DNA from: Diphasiastrum complanatum
Lineage: Eukaryota > Streptophyta > Lycopodiopsida > Lycopodiales > Lycopodiaceae
Direction of reading: 5' to 3'
Assembly: GCA_029204225.1 (NCBI GenBank)
Contig: MU835796.1
Span: 1 to 36,213 of the forward strand
Length of the DNA stretch: 36,213 bases
The notes below the pieces were generated by a model. The model saw nothing but the letters and a program-made list of their open reading frames with translations, searched no databases and had not been told where the DNA came from. How positions within the stretch are numbered: position 1 is the stretch's first letter; each line of letters starts with the position of its first letter. A program made the translations under genes and the position numbers. This document shows, one piece after another, positions 20,732-30,332 of the stretch.

Positions 20732-21135
20732 TGTTGAAGGGTGTGCGGATCTCAAGGCAACCCTAACCCTAGCTAATAAGTGAGAGGGATTTGGCACCCT
20801 ACCTATGTAAGTCCAACCCAGTGATCACATTGTTATTTGATCAAATAGATAGCATTATAGAGACTTTAAGGCTATTTACAAAGTAAATAAGTATAGAGGC
20901 CTAAAAGTCAAGTTAGTGATTGGAGGGTCCCCACCAAACACTCCAATCACAAACTTGACTTTTAGGCCTTCAAACTTATTTACTTGTGTAAATAGCCTTA
21001 AAGTCTATTTATTGCTATCTATTTAATCAACTAACAATGTGATCACTGGGTTGGACTTACACACGCAGGGTGCCAAATCCCTCTCACTTACTAACTAAGG
21101 TTAGGGTTGCCTTGAGATCTGCAAACCCTACAACA
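20732..21135. mobile_element. 404-bp palindromic element with LTR-type ends
   Basis: The element is almost one long inverted repeat: two arms of about 195 bp, roughly 88% alike by eye, meet near 20930. It starts TGTTGAAGGGTGTGC, ends GCAAACCCTACAACA, and is flanked on both sides by ATGGA (20727-20731 and 21136-21140), a 5-bp target duplication. Each arm is closely related to the terminal 170-200 bp of the LTRs at 1775-2328 and 3296-3870. It has no coding capacity. TG..CA ends and a 5-bp duplication point to retroviral-type integration of an LTR-derived foldback; a foldback DNA element is the alternative. Confidence 0.75.
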
Positions 21136-21739
21136 ATGGATCTATTGAAAGCAACCATAGCTGCACCTCAATGAAGCAAAAAATTGCTAAGAAATCTGCA
21201 TAAAAATAAACAAAAAAAATTCGATGCATGATTGAACATTATTACCTATAAAATAAAGAGTTTTCTTTTAATGATAAATTATCATATATTTCATTATATT
21301 ATTGCAAATGTGATGCATAATTGTTTCTTGTATTATTTACAATACATTAAATTTGAGTTATGTCGGGTTTGTATTCGAATTATGGTGTATTATACTTTGA
21401 ATTAGACACCACCAAATCCCCTCCCTTCTATAAATAGTATATATATGTGCATATACATATATGTACACATATAATTATCTTAATTGAGAATTAAAAACTA
21501 TGTTGGATGCAATTGATATAATGCATCATAGAATTCAATTACACACAAAATACATAAATTGCCCTACAACATAGGTAGGAACTATCTTCATGGATCTATT
21601 TGAAAAAAATGGAAAAAAAAATATTTATTGATGGTAATCATTGATAACTATGCAGTATACATCAATTTTACAATGAAGTATGTTAAAAAAAGAAGTCATA
21701 AAACACATGAAATTTTAATTGTGGGTGTTTTTTCAGTTT
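21136..21739. other. Very AT-rich DNA, no gene
   Basis: Includes a TA-rich dinucleotide stretch at about 21425-21480 (tatatatgtgcatatacatatatgtac). No coding frame was found. Confidence 0.4.
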
Positions 21740-22400
21740 TTTTATTTTATTGCAATTATTCATAAACATGCATTCAAAATTAAACCACTAAAAAAATATA
21801 TGTCATTATTGATATAGATGGTATTAAAACTATTGCATACCACGTCACTATACATGGTATTAAAACCACTAAACAATATTCTTTAAAAGAAATTAAGGGT
21901 ACTCTTCCAGGTCATGCTACAATATGAATTTGAGAGATTTGACCAAATTACACCCCTCAGATCCACTTAGTAGTGCAGTATGGGTCTTTTTTATTACCGT
22001 CGTTGATAAACATGCATTCAAAATTAGTTGCACCACTCAAAAGCATTAAAAAAAATGCATAAGACACCCCTAGATCATGCTAACCTACGAATCTGGGAGG
22101 GTTTGTATGGTAGCATGATTTACAGGAGTAGTTTTTAAATTTATCATGAGATTTATTTTCTAGCCATCACTGATATACATCCATTCAAAATCGATTGCAC
22201 CACTCAATAACATATAAAAAACAAAAAACAAATCATGCTACCATGTGCATATGAGGACTTTGATGAAGTCAAACTCCCTAATCTGCATGGTAGTGTGATT
22301 TGGGAGTATTTGATCTCTTTTTTTTTATGCCATATACCTTATTCTCATTGACAAACATGCTATTTAAGCGATTCCAACATTACATACCCATTAAAAGATG
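21740..22400. repeat. Degenerate tandem repeat, about 170-250 bp units
   Basis: Units share 'ataaacatgcattcaaaatt' and '..tgcaccactcaa.a.cat' (anchors at about 21757, 22006, 22172 and 22346), with 'atcatgctac' and 'tttgggag' blocks between them. It is satellite-like and strongly diverged; I see no gene in it. Confidence 0.55.
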
Positions 22401-22870
22401 TTGGGCCCGTAGAGATACTTTAGTTGCACATAGTCCAAGAACAGGACCTATGAACCATAGATCACATAATGAAAGGATAGTTGACAATGTCCCTAGATTT
22501 GTCAATTTTCTATTAAAAAAGACATCCAAATATGAACCCTTCATTTCACATCCAATAAGCCTATCAAAGTGTAGCAAGATTCAAAGGTCCATACTTTTAC
22601 TCGTAATAGAGATTTAGATTGGTGTTAGGGCATTTCTCCACAAGGGACTAACATTGAGAAGGAAACTACATAATTAGCAACATTATCTCACAATGTCACG
22701 TTCTTACGAGGATGGTTGCACATTTCCAAAATCTAATCCTAATCCAATGATTCCAATTATGTTTCACCAACCAAATCTTATTCTTACAACTAATAGAAGT
22801 TTTCCACACTTCCAGAGGTATAGCCTGTAAAGCAATGTCAGTTTTTCTAATAGCTAGAGTGGTATACAAC
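22401..22870. other. No supported gene
   Basis: Short frames occur on both strands but none carries a recognised motif. The segment interrupts or precedes the Copia RNase H tail that follows. Confidence 0.35.
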
Positions 22871-22874
22871 TTGT

Positions 22875-23085
22875 GAAAAAACTTATTTATCATGCTAGGA
22901 CTAAGCACCTAGAGATTAATAATCACTTTGTACATGAACATCTGCTTAACAATGAGGTTAAAGTAAGACATTGTAGCATTATTGATCGAATAGCTGATGT
23001 TCTTACAAAACCATTAAGGACAAGTTTGAAATGTTTAGAGAGAGACTTTTTATTTGTAACATTGAAAGTAAACTTAAGCTTTAGG
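22875..23085 (+). pseudogene. Copia RNase H C-terminal tail
   Basis: The frame reads IYHARTKHLEINNHFVHEHL, then EVKVRHCSIIDRIADVLTKP and LRTSLKCLERDF. This is the last part of the Copia RNase H domain (HxRTKHIEIxxHFVRE...DQxADxLTKPL), followed at once by the element's 3' end. The domain start is missing upstream. Confidence 0.85.
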
Positions 23086-23091
23086 GAGATT
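23082..23091 (+). other. Polypurine tract and start of a Copia 3' LTR
   Basis: The Copia tail ends with ttagggagattg and then tgttggatttgac, the standard order of polypurine tract and TG LTR start (LTR begins at 23091). I could not find the LTR end; a TATA-like acatataaatg lies at about 23613-23623. Confidence 0.5.
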
Positions 23092-24360
23092 GTTGGATTT
23101 GACATCTTAATTTTAGTGCGATGGTAGAACTCCCTTAGTTTAGTGCATTCTTTTTTTATAGTGTGCACACGTCTTCGTGATGAGACCAATATGGCCATGC
23201 ATGTGTCGCGTAATGGCACAATTGTCAGGACTTGGTCCCCCATTATTGGCAGCCTTGCCATGCAAGACTACCCTAAGAAGATACCGATACTATGAATATA
23301 GTGGTTAAAATAGTGAGTTATCAGCTCTTGTGCTTGATAGCTTATGTTATTGTGTATGATTCATAACTTGATTTACGATCTATCCTATCATATTGTGAGC
23401 CAATAGAAACTCCGATCCATGCTGGCCCTTTTTTAAATATCTTAGAGACATAGAATCACAAAAAATGAAGGTTGGTCAAAAGCTTGATGTAGCTATATTC
23501 AATGTCGAATGCTCGAGGCTAAGATATGGCCAACATAGAAAGCTACGTATGTGCACAATGCACCATGTCAAAAAGTCAATCTTTGGAATATAACATTTTG
23601 AGCATCAAAATCTAAAACTCTCTACATATAAATGCATGGTTGTATGGGTCTTGATTGATGGCTAATTGTGCAAATAACTTTGAATAAGTGATATTTCTAT
23701 TGCTAGTTTGAATATTGTAGTCTGATTGTGATTTTGATATAATAACTATACATTAGCCACTTTTCTCCTCTTCAAATAGTGACAACCTATATATGATAGC
23801 TATGATTACTTGTGATGTAGCTCTAACCTCTCACATTTGTTTCAGATTGACTCGAAAGATGACATAGTTTCTAATAAGTGACGTACAATTGATAAAGACC
23901 ACCGTTCTTGTTCTAGAGGTCACATGTTCTACTCCTATCACCCTCACAGTTGAGGACTTACAAGAAACAAAAACATAACTAGTATACATTACAAATAGAA
24001 GACTCTCTAAGAGAAGATATCTCAATCTAATAAATACATCAATATAAGATCATACGAACATTAAGAAAACTTTGATGGTTTTATGTTAGTATTTCATAGT
24101 TACACCATAGCATTTTTTTGCATCTTGAAGGCACAAGATTAACTACCAACTATGAGTGTTTGGAATGTCTGCAAGGGCTGAAAACAGTGAAGCCAATAGG
24201 AGTCACATGTCCATGCACAAAATGATACTTGAGCCTAGGTTGTCACTGGTCCCTACCATAGGTAACACTCTTCTCCAACTCAGGTATGTTGGGGGGAACT
24301 CAGTGAGATCATCGAGACAGCTGTTTACATCTTACATAATCAATTATAGATTCTAATCCA
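23092..24360 (+). other. Copia 3' LTR of unknown length, then DNA without a gene
   Basis: The first several hundred bases are probably the LTR that begins at 23091. No coding frame or RNA gene was recognised up to the duplicated cysteine-rich locus. Confidence 0.35.
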
Positions 24361-24364
24361 AATG

Positions 24365-24935
24365 ATCAAAAGCAAGAACATATCATATCTACCTCGGAAT
24401 TGTATGCATAACAATAAGAGTATTATAATCGTTAGCCATAACAATGATAATGCACAACAACCGCTGCACCGCATAACAAGGTGCTCGTGTTTGATGGAAG
24501 GTAGACCTCATTTTCCATGTCTGCCTATGTGCATGAGAGGAGCGTGTTTGATGCTCCTGCTAGACGGCACCTAAGCTCTCCCTGGCATGCACGACTTGCT
24601 AACGTCTAGTGAATTGCGGAAGACTGAATAAGTTGTGCACTGGTTCAGTTTGTATCTGCACAACATTGCATGGTACTGCAGCTAAAGCTCGAATCATACA
24701 GATGTCAACTTGTCAAGGCTCCAATGTGTGATTCACATCAATTGACAGCTCTTGTGTCCGATTTTTTCACACAGACTCCAAGATTCCGACTCTTTAGAGT
24801 CTATCCTTTCAAAATGCTCTAAATTACCCGAGTCAAATGTCTTTGGAGCTTGCTTTTGAAAGATTTAAATAGAAATGACTTCTACCTGAATAATTCAATA
24901 ATATATCACGCATTGACTTCTCTTCTAAAAATATT
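24365..24935 (-). pseudogene. Decayed relative of the cysteine-rich locus, copy 2
   Basis: This is the direct-repeat partner of 18530-19290. The minus-strand frame reads ELRCRLAGASNTLLSCT, a stop, then ADMENEVYLP, the counterpart of ELRCCPGGASNTLVSC in copy 1. A shared piece 'ggtgctcg...gaaggta.acctca' also resembles the intron 3/exon 4 junction of the intact gene at 17.3 kb. It has a stop in the main frame and no signal-peptide exon was seen. Confidence 0.35.
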
Positions 24936-25335
24936 ACACAAACAATAAATAGTGAATGACTACACTACTCTAGATTATAAATTGGTATCATTACATAATA
25001 AATAGAATAAAGTGCTAGATAGTAATATGGTGGGAATGCTTAAGGAATGCACTCGAGGGCACCTGTAGTGCTCGCCCCAATATCGCTAAGAGGCTAAGTT
25101 CTAACAATTAATAAATATGGGCGATTTATTAGCAAGACTTTGATCTCCTCAAGGTGTATGCACACCTATCATCTCGTTAAATGTTACATGTTTGATAAAC
25201 TTCTTGAATCTTGGTAATAGGTATGATTCTAAATAAGTTTTCTTTGAAGGAATTTTCTAAAGTATGACCACCAAAATTTTCAAGTTAGCCTTGCTTTGTG
25301 AGGAGTTTTGTGATTTCTTTCATATTCCATGCATC
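24936..25335. other. No gene seen
   Basis: AT-rich DNA directly left of the 7.9-kb transposon. No coding signal was found. Confidence 0.35.
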
Positions 25336-25366
25336 CATTAGAAAAACTTAGAGCCTGAAGAGGGCC
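25336..25366. repeat. Left terminal inverted repeat of the transposon
   Basis: 31 bp, starting CATTAGAAAAACTTAGAGCC. It pairs with the reverse complement of 33177-33207 and with the end of copy 1 at 6733-6764. Confidence 0.65.
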
Positions 25367-25804
25367 TTTGAAAAAAATGCTTTTTTATTTTTCTTCTTAT
25401 TTTTGTTGGACCAATTGAAACCTTGAAAAGGTTTTACGTCACGTAGAATTTTTCAAATATAAATAAAATAAAAACTCTTAAAATATATTGTTGTTTCGTC
25501 GGGCAGCATGTGGAAATGCTATTGGTTGATGAGGCCTGCCCTTCCAGCTCATCACTGCCCAAAGAGACCCAAAAATATTGAAAATGAATATGACAGATGG
25601 TTGAGATGAGAAAATCGATGTACCAGTAATGTATATGCATTGTCAAATTATGGTTAACAGGATTAACCAGAGTTAATTCGTGGCGCCAAATAGATCAGTG
25701 TTTCAAATTTATGCCAACACATTTTCTCGGATTCATGGCTTTTTGTCTATGCAAATTTTCAGATTCATAGTTCAGTGTTTCAGATTTTTGCATACACATT
25801 ACGA

Positions 25805-26370
25805 ATGGCGCCATCCAGGAAGCCGTGCTCCTCAATCGACTCTATGCTTCTATTCAATGAGACAGATGATAATGGATTATTGGTGCCAAGAAAATATTCA
25901 AAATACTCTTGGGTTTTGATGCATCCATCATCAAGAGGAGCATTTTGAAAAAGCAAAAGGTCAAAACTATCATTTCGATCTTATTGGAAGGCCATAATTT
26001 TGGATTTCAGAACATCATCAGGAGGAAAATCTATTTCTGAAGTTCTAGTCCAACATGTATATATGCATTCAGAGATAAATGTGCAAGGATTCAACCGTCG
26101 GGATCACAAAAAAAGCAACTATGAGTATTGATATTTTTTATACTTATATTTTTGTCATTCATAAATATCTAATAGTAAACTTGCCAATCTGATCATTTTT
26201 CTCTTGCAGATTTATATCCATCTAACATAAATGAATGGGAGCCGAGTGGATCTTTAGCAGATGTGTTAGATGTTATTCACACTGACATTGGACAATTGCA
26301 ATTTCAAGGTAGAACTACAAAAGATCTAGTTGATAGTGGGATCTTTTCTTATGAATCAATGTACACTCGT
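25805..26370 (+). pseudogene. Gene A, copy 2: exons 1-2 (truncated)
   Basis: Exon 1 (25805-26120) has exactly the same 316-nt length as in copy 1 and encodes MAPSRKPCSSIDSMLLFNET and onward, with a stop at 25946-25948 where copy 1 has Gln. The splice donor is mutated from gtgagt to atgagt. Exon 2 starts at 26210 after ctcttgcag, with YPSNINEWEPSGSLADVLDV and GRTTKDLVDSG, and homology is lost at about 26370, where minus-strand sequence of gene B begins. The ubiquitin-like C-terminus is therefore missing here. Confidence 0.7.
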
Positions 26371-27928
26371 CTTCCTCTGTTTTGGGAAGGCCTCGATGCC
26401 TTTTAAGGCAAGAGGACTCTCTGCTATAATATTGCCTTCCTCTGTATTAGAAAGGACTTCTATTCCTTTTTTATCATATATAATAAGATCTGCATCTTGA
26501 GCAACCTGAAAGGCTATTAAGGAAGGAGAAGGTTGCTTTTGAGTGCCCTCGATCTCAAGTGCAACGCTTACACTGTTCTGAGCAAAAATCTATATACATC
26601 GTCAGGAGTATACGGCTCAAGAGTGAACTGTCATCACAAAACACGAGAATCAACAAATTACAAACAATGATAGTAAAGAAATATGAATCAGAATGAAAGG
26701 AACTACAAAGGAACATAATATTACCTTTTCAATATCTACATCTACTTTAAATTATACAACTTAAAAAATAGCTTCGTATTGTACAAGACAAACCATGCAC
26801 AATTAAAAGCGTCCTTTTGTTGTATACACTGGATATATTGAACGAAAATTAGTAATATTATGATAGAAAATTTATTTACGCTATGATGATAGATTTGAAC
26901 TAAAAAAGGAATACATGCATATCAGATATAAATTGAATATACCTTGAGAGATCTAATGGTTATCTCTCCAATTGAGGTTGCCGTTGTGAGTATTTCCCGA
27001 ACGACATCATGAAGTAGAGAATCAAATTTTCTATGTGTATTTGCGGCTGAGTTTAATATTACACATAGAAAATTTGATACTCTCTCCTTTTTTATCTTTA
27101 CAGAAATAATGTTCAAGCTCCAATGCCGACTGCAACAACAAAAATACAAATATCGATAAATCCATACTTATCAAAGCAATCCTTACTTATTAAAGGAATG
27201 CCGCATGCAACAATCCAGATTAAAGCAACAAAAACAAAAGAGCAATTCTTACTTATTTTCATATGGAATCAAATAAAATTTCGCCACAGGACTACATTGG
27301 ATAAAATATACAACCTTCTCAAAATTGGCTTCTTTTGCCTTTATCGCTCCCATGAAAAATGGACTAACAACAAAAACAATTTCATGGGAATCGGAACTAA
27401 TACTATTCTGCAAAAAAAATCCTCTGGCTTCTACTATTACATCTGAAATTTCTGAAGTTTTATCTTTCAGCTCGGCACAAAATTTTGGACCTAGTCTAAA
27501 GCTTTTACGTGAATCTGGAAGAAAAAAAATCAAAAAAATTGTCGAGAAGATCAATTTTATTAGCTAGGTAGGCCTCGTACTGGTTATAATGGTTAGAATT
27601 AAAATAAACTTGGGCAGGATCGTATGGAATTCTTACAAAAAATTATGTATAGGAGCAAAAAAAGAAGTAGATATAATATTTACAGATTTCTCTGCTCCTC
27701 TTGGGTAATCAATACTTTTGGTGAAGAAACTCGCTAAGGAGCTGGATGAATAACAGGAGGAGGAAGGGGTGATGATTCTCGATCTGAATCAGATTCTCCA
27801 GCAGCTAACTCAGAGCTCTGGACGATCCAAGGTCTCTTGGCCGAGATAACTCTAGGAGGGGGAACACGGACATGGGATGGTTGTACAGTGATTATGGCAC
27901 GGTAGTGGATTTGAACCTGACTATCATT
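26370..27928 (-). pseudogene. Gene B: Ulp1 (C48) protease-like protein, decayed
   Basis: Minus-strand exons: 27928-27684 (acceptor cttcttag; a Ser/Pro/Glu-rich, low-complexity part with one stop, ending LITQEEQRN), 27514-27253 (acceptor cttccag, donor gtaaga), 27129-26943 (acceptor gttgcag, donor gtatat) and 26577 to about 26370 (acceptor gctcag). Phases agree across the last three; the first does not join in phase, a sign of decay. Across the second and third exons the reading is VVYFIQCSPVAKFYLIPYEN then NRHWSLNIISVK and later FLCVILNSAANTH. This resembles Ulp1/SENP enzymes, where xxPYNxxxHWxLxxI carries the catalytic His and a following LDS carries the Asp (Asn here). The last exon has QKQPSPSLIAF where a QxxxxDCG Cys motif would be expected, so the catalytic Cys seems absent. 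Role would be cleavage of SUMO-like modifiers. The gene is cut at about 26370. Confidence 0.5.
27021..27078. repeat. Perfect 18-bp inverted repeat with 22-bp loop
   Basis: ATCAAATTTTCTATGTGT at 27021-27038 is followed after 22 bp by its exact reverse complement at 27061-27078. It lies inside an exon of gene B. It could be a template-switch scar or a structured RNA segment; perfection suggests it is recent. Confidence 0.8.
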
Positions 27929-28008
27929 CTAAGAAGAAGAGAATTAAAAACAAAAAAGTTTGAACAAAAGCGCCCGGAATCAAAAAAAAAAAATTTGTGA
28001 TAAGGGGG

Positions 28009-28796
28009 GAGCTTGAGATCGATACCAAAACTAAATATCAGTTTCGAATGCAAGAAATACACAAAATGTTTTTAAAAAGGAGATACGCGGCCGAAAGCGA
28101 TATTGGACTAACAGCGGAATCGGTCTCGAGCGCACTGTGAGAAAGTAGACGATTAAATGGTGAGAGGGCGCGCTTGAGAGCGATATTGAGAGCAAAAACT
28201 GAAAATTCTGCAAAAAAAAATGAAAATTTCGAGTACTTATATATACAAAATTTTTGCACGTGTGAAAAACTAGCCGAAGACACGTGTCATCATTTAATTG
28301 GTGCACGTGGAATGTCCGTACTGACAATGATGACCTCATTATTAGGGCACATGGGTTGGAACAGTGCACGAATTCTTTTTTGATGCATGTCATTCTCGCA
28401 CATGACAGATGTCAAATCAATCATTGTTTGTACGGGACGTATTAATTTTGACCAATCATACATCGACACGTGTTCCTTTGTAACTCCACACGTGCAAATT
28501 TATTTTTATAAATAGGTCATTTTCGGTTCGAATTTTCATGAAAATTTTCGATTTCTTGGCCGGATATCGATTTCAAGCGCACCATTTGCACTGATTACCC
28601 TCAGTTGACTTACTTGCGCTTGGAACCGATATTGCCTCGTCCGGTATCGCATTCAAACGCACCTTACATCTCATTTCTTGTCTGCTCTTTGTTCATGCGT
28701 TCGGATCCGATACCCTAATTTTTAATATCTCTTTCGAGCGCACATTGCCTTGAGGTTCTTGTGTGACCTGCAGTTTGTGTCTGAGAGCGATATTTG
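28009..28796. promoter_or_regulatory. Array of a ~19-bp motif around the divergent promoter
   Basis: At least nine variants of ATATCGnTnTCAAGCGCACC. Plus-strand copies: 28118-28137, 28564-28583, 28643-28663, 28724-28743. Minus-strand copies: 28011-28026, 28087-28106, 28169-28187, 28616-28635, 28782-28795. They flank the divergent TATA boxes of genes B and C on both sides. I infer binding sites for a transposon-encoded or host protein; the motif itself is directly visible. Confidence 0.65.
28236..28515. promoter_or_regulatory. Divergent promoter with five CACGTG G-boxes
   Basis: A minus-strand TATA box (TATATATAAG, 28236-28245) points toward gene B, and a plus-strand TATA box (TATAAATAG, 28507-28515) toward gene C. 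Between them CACGTG occurs five times, at 28257, 28281, 28304, 28467 and 28489. CACGTG is the plant G-box bound by bHLH and bZIP factors, so this promoter may answer to light, stress or abscisic-acid signals. Binding is inference; the motif count and the two TATA boxes are seen. Confidence 0.6.
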
Positions 28797-28944
28797 GAAT
28801 TTTACATCTATAGTTTTTGTTTAAAATGTCTAATTTTGATTCTAGTTTGTTTTTTTTTTTCATGAATTTGGTATTAGTGATAATTTAGAGTATTTCAAAT
28901 CTCTTTTTTCTCCTTTTCTATTTATTGTTTCTTCTATTACTTAG

Positions 28945-30272
28945 GGTCTTGGTGTGGAGGCATTTTTTGAGATATATCTTAGATTTAAGTCTCTGCTCAG
29001 TACTCCGTTATTCAGATCTCAAAATAAGGACATGATTTATTATTAGGACCTGGTGGCACTCGACAAGCATAGCTATAAACCTAAGCTTGACAAAATGTTT
29101 ACCAAGTTACATAATGATTTCAAATCTGTAGATGAGTGTCCAATTCACAATAAAAATGTAGATTTGCTGATTTTCAGTTTGCATTTGTTTTTTTTCTTTT
29201 GTTAAATATTTCTGACGATTCGGAAGCTTTCTCTTCCACTTTTGAAGATGCTTCTTCCAGTGGTACAAAGTCTGAAAAGTCAAATATTGTAGATATAGAT
29301 ATATTTTTTATTTGATACGAGCGTTAATTTAGATGATTGTTCAAATTTTGATCCTGCTCGAAATAGGACGTCGTTTATAGGCCCTAGAACACCCACTATC
29401 CTTTCTCCTTCTGATAAATCTTTGATCACTTTGCCTACTTATATTATAGATAATAATTCTTTTTTGACAATATCGAATATATCGGATTTTTTTTATTTCA
29501 CTAAAGTTGAGGCTCTTTGCATTTTGAGCAAAGAGCTTGATGAATTTTCGGATATAATTGATTTTGATGTCGATGATTTTCTCCCTGGTGTTGACGATGT
29601 ACATAATGATAAGTTTTATTTAGGGAAAAATTGTTTGAAAATGGCTATGGAAGAAATGCGCAACAAAAAAAATGAGTCTACCTTATGAGGAGGAGTTTCT
29701 CATAATCCAAAGTCAACTTGGTCAACCAACTGTCTATTCACCAACAATATTGACATCAAAAGGTGGACATAATATTGATGGAGAGACAGTAATCAGGGAA
29801 GACAAAGTCGAATGCATAAGTTTTAGTACCTTATAATGTACTAGTAGATTCGTTATGTCAGATTATATACTGGAGTTTACTTTGTTTTTTATCATTTCAG
29901 AAAACAATTTTCCTTGATGATTTCGCAACTCGTCAAGGAGGGCAGAGATCTTCAAGAGAAGTTCTTCAAGAATAATGAGATAAGTGTTGCCCATTGATTA
30001 TGGCAATCAAAGCACTGTCTCATTTTCTTGGAGGACATAATTTCAATAAGGTGCATAAAATAATTTTTGTAAAGAAAACCATTGCGATTAAAATTTTAGG
30101 ATATGGACCAGTGAATTCCATGCCCAGATCATCTCATTTTGCATTGTATGCTGCTTACGTTGATATGAGTAAGCATGAAAACTATGAGCTGTTGGATCCA
30201 TACGAAAGAAAAAAATTGTTGCATGATTCTAAGTTGCAACTTTCATTGAAAAAAGTATCGGAAGCAGAGTAG
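28945..30272 (+). pseudogene. Gene C: acidic transposon protein of unknown function
   Basis: Plus-strand coding blocks in order: from 28945, after acceptor ttacttag, GVEAFFEIYLRFKSLLSTPL then KPKLDKMFTKLHNDFKSVDE; a Ser/Asp-rich part (DDSEAFSSTFEDASSSGTKS); a frameshift, then PTILSPSDKSLITLPTYIID and LCILSKELDEFSDIIDFDVD; another shift, then YEEEFLIIQSQLGQPTVYSP; and a last part with TIAIKILGYGPVNSMPRSSH, ending at the TAG 30270-30272. Several stops and shifts show decay. Introns lie around 29830-29900 and 30050-30070. I recognise no family. It is driven from the divergent promoter shared with gene B and converges with the transposase gene, about 60 bp from its stop. A partner or regulator of the transposase is possible but unproven. 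Confidence 0.45.
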
Positions 30273-30332
30273 ATACTACTGAATAGTACTTTGTAAATAT
30301 TTTTATTTAATATACAAAATTTTATTGTGTGT

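Noticed and set aside
22300-22617. 105-codon plus-strand frame
   Set aside because: No motif and an equally long frame on the other strand; it partly overlaps the tandem repeat.
28031-28393. 120-codon minus-strand frame and overlapping smaller ones
   Set aside because: They run through the divergent promoter, its G-boxes and the motif array, and contain no recognisable protein.
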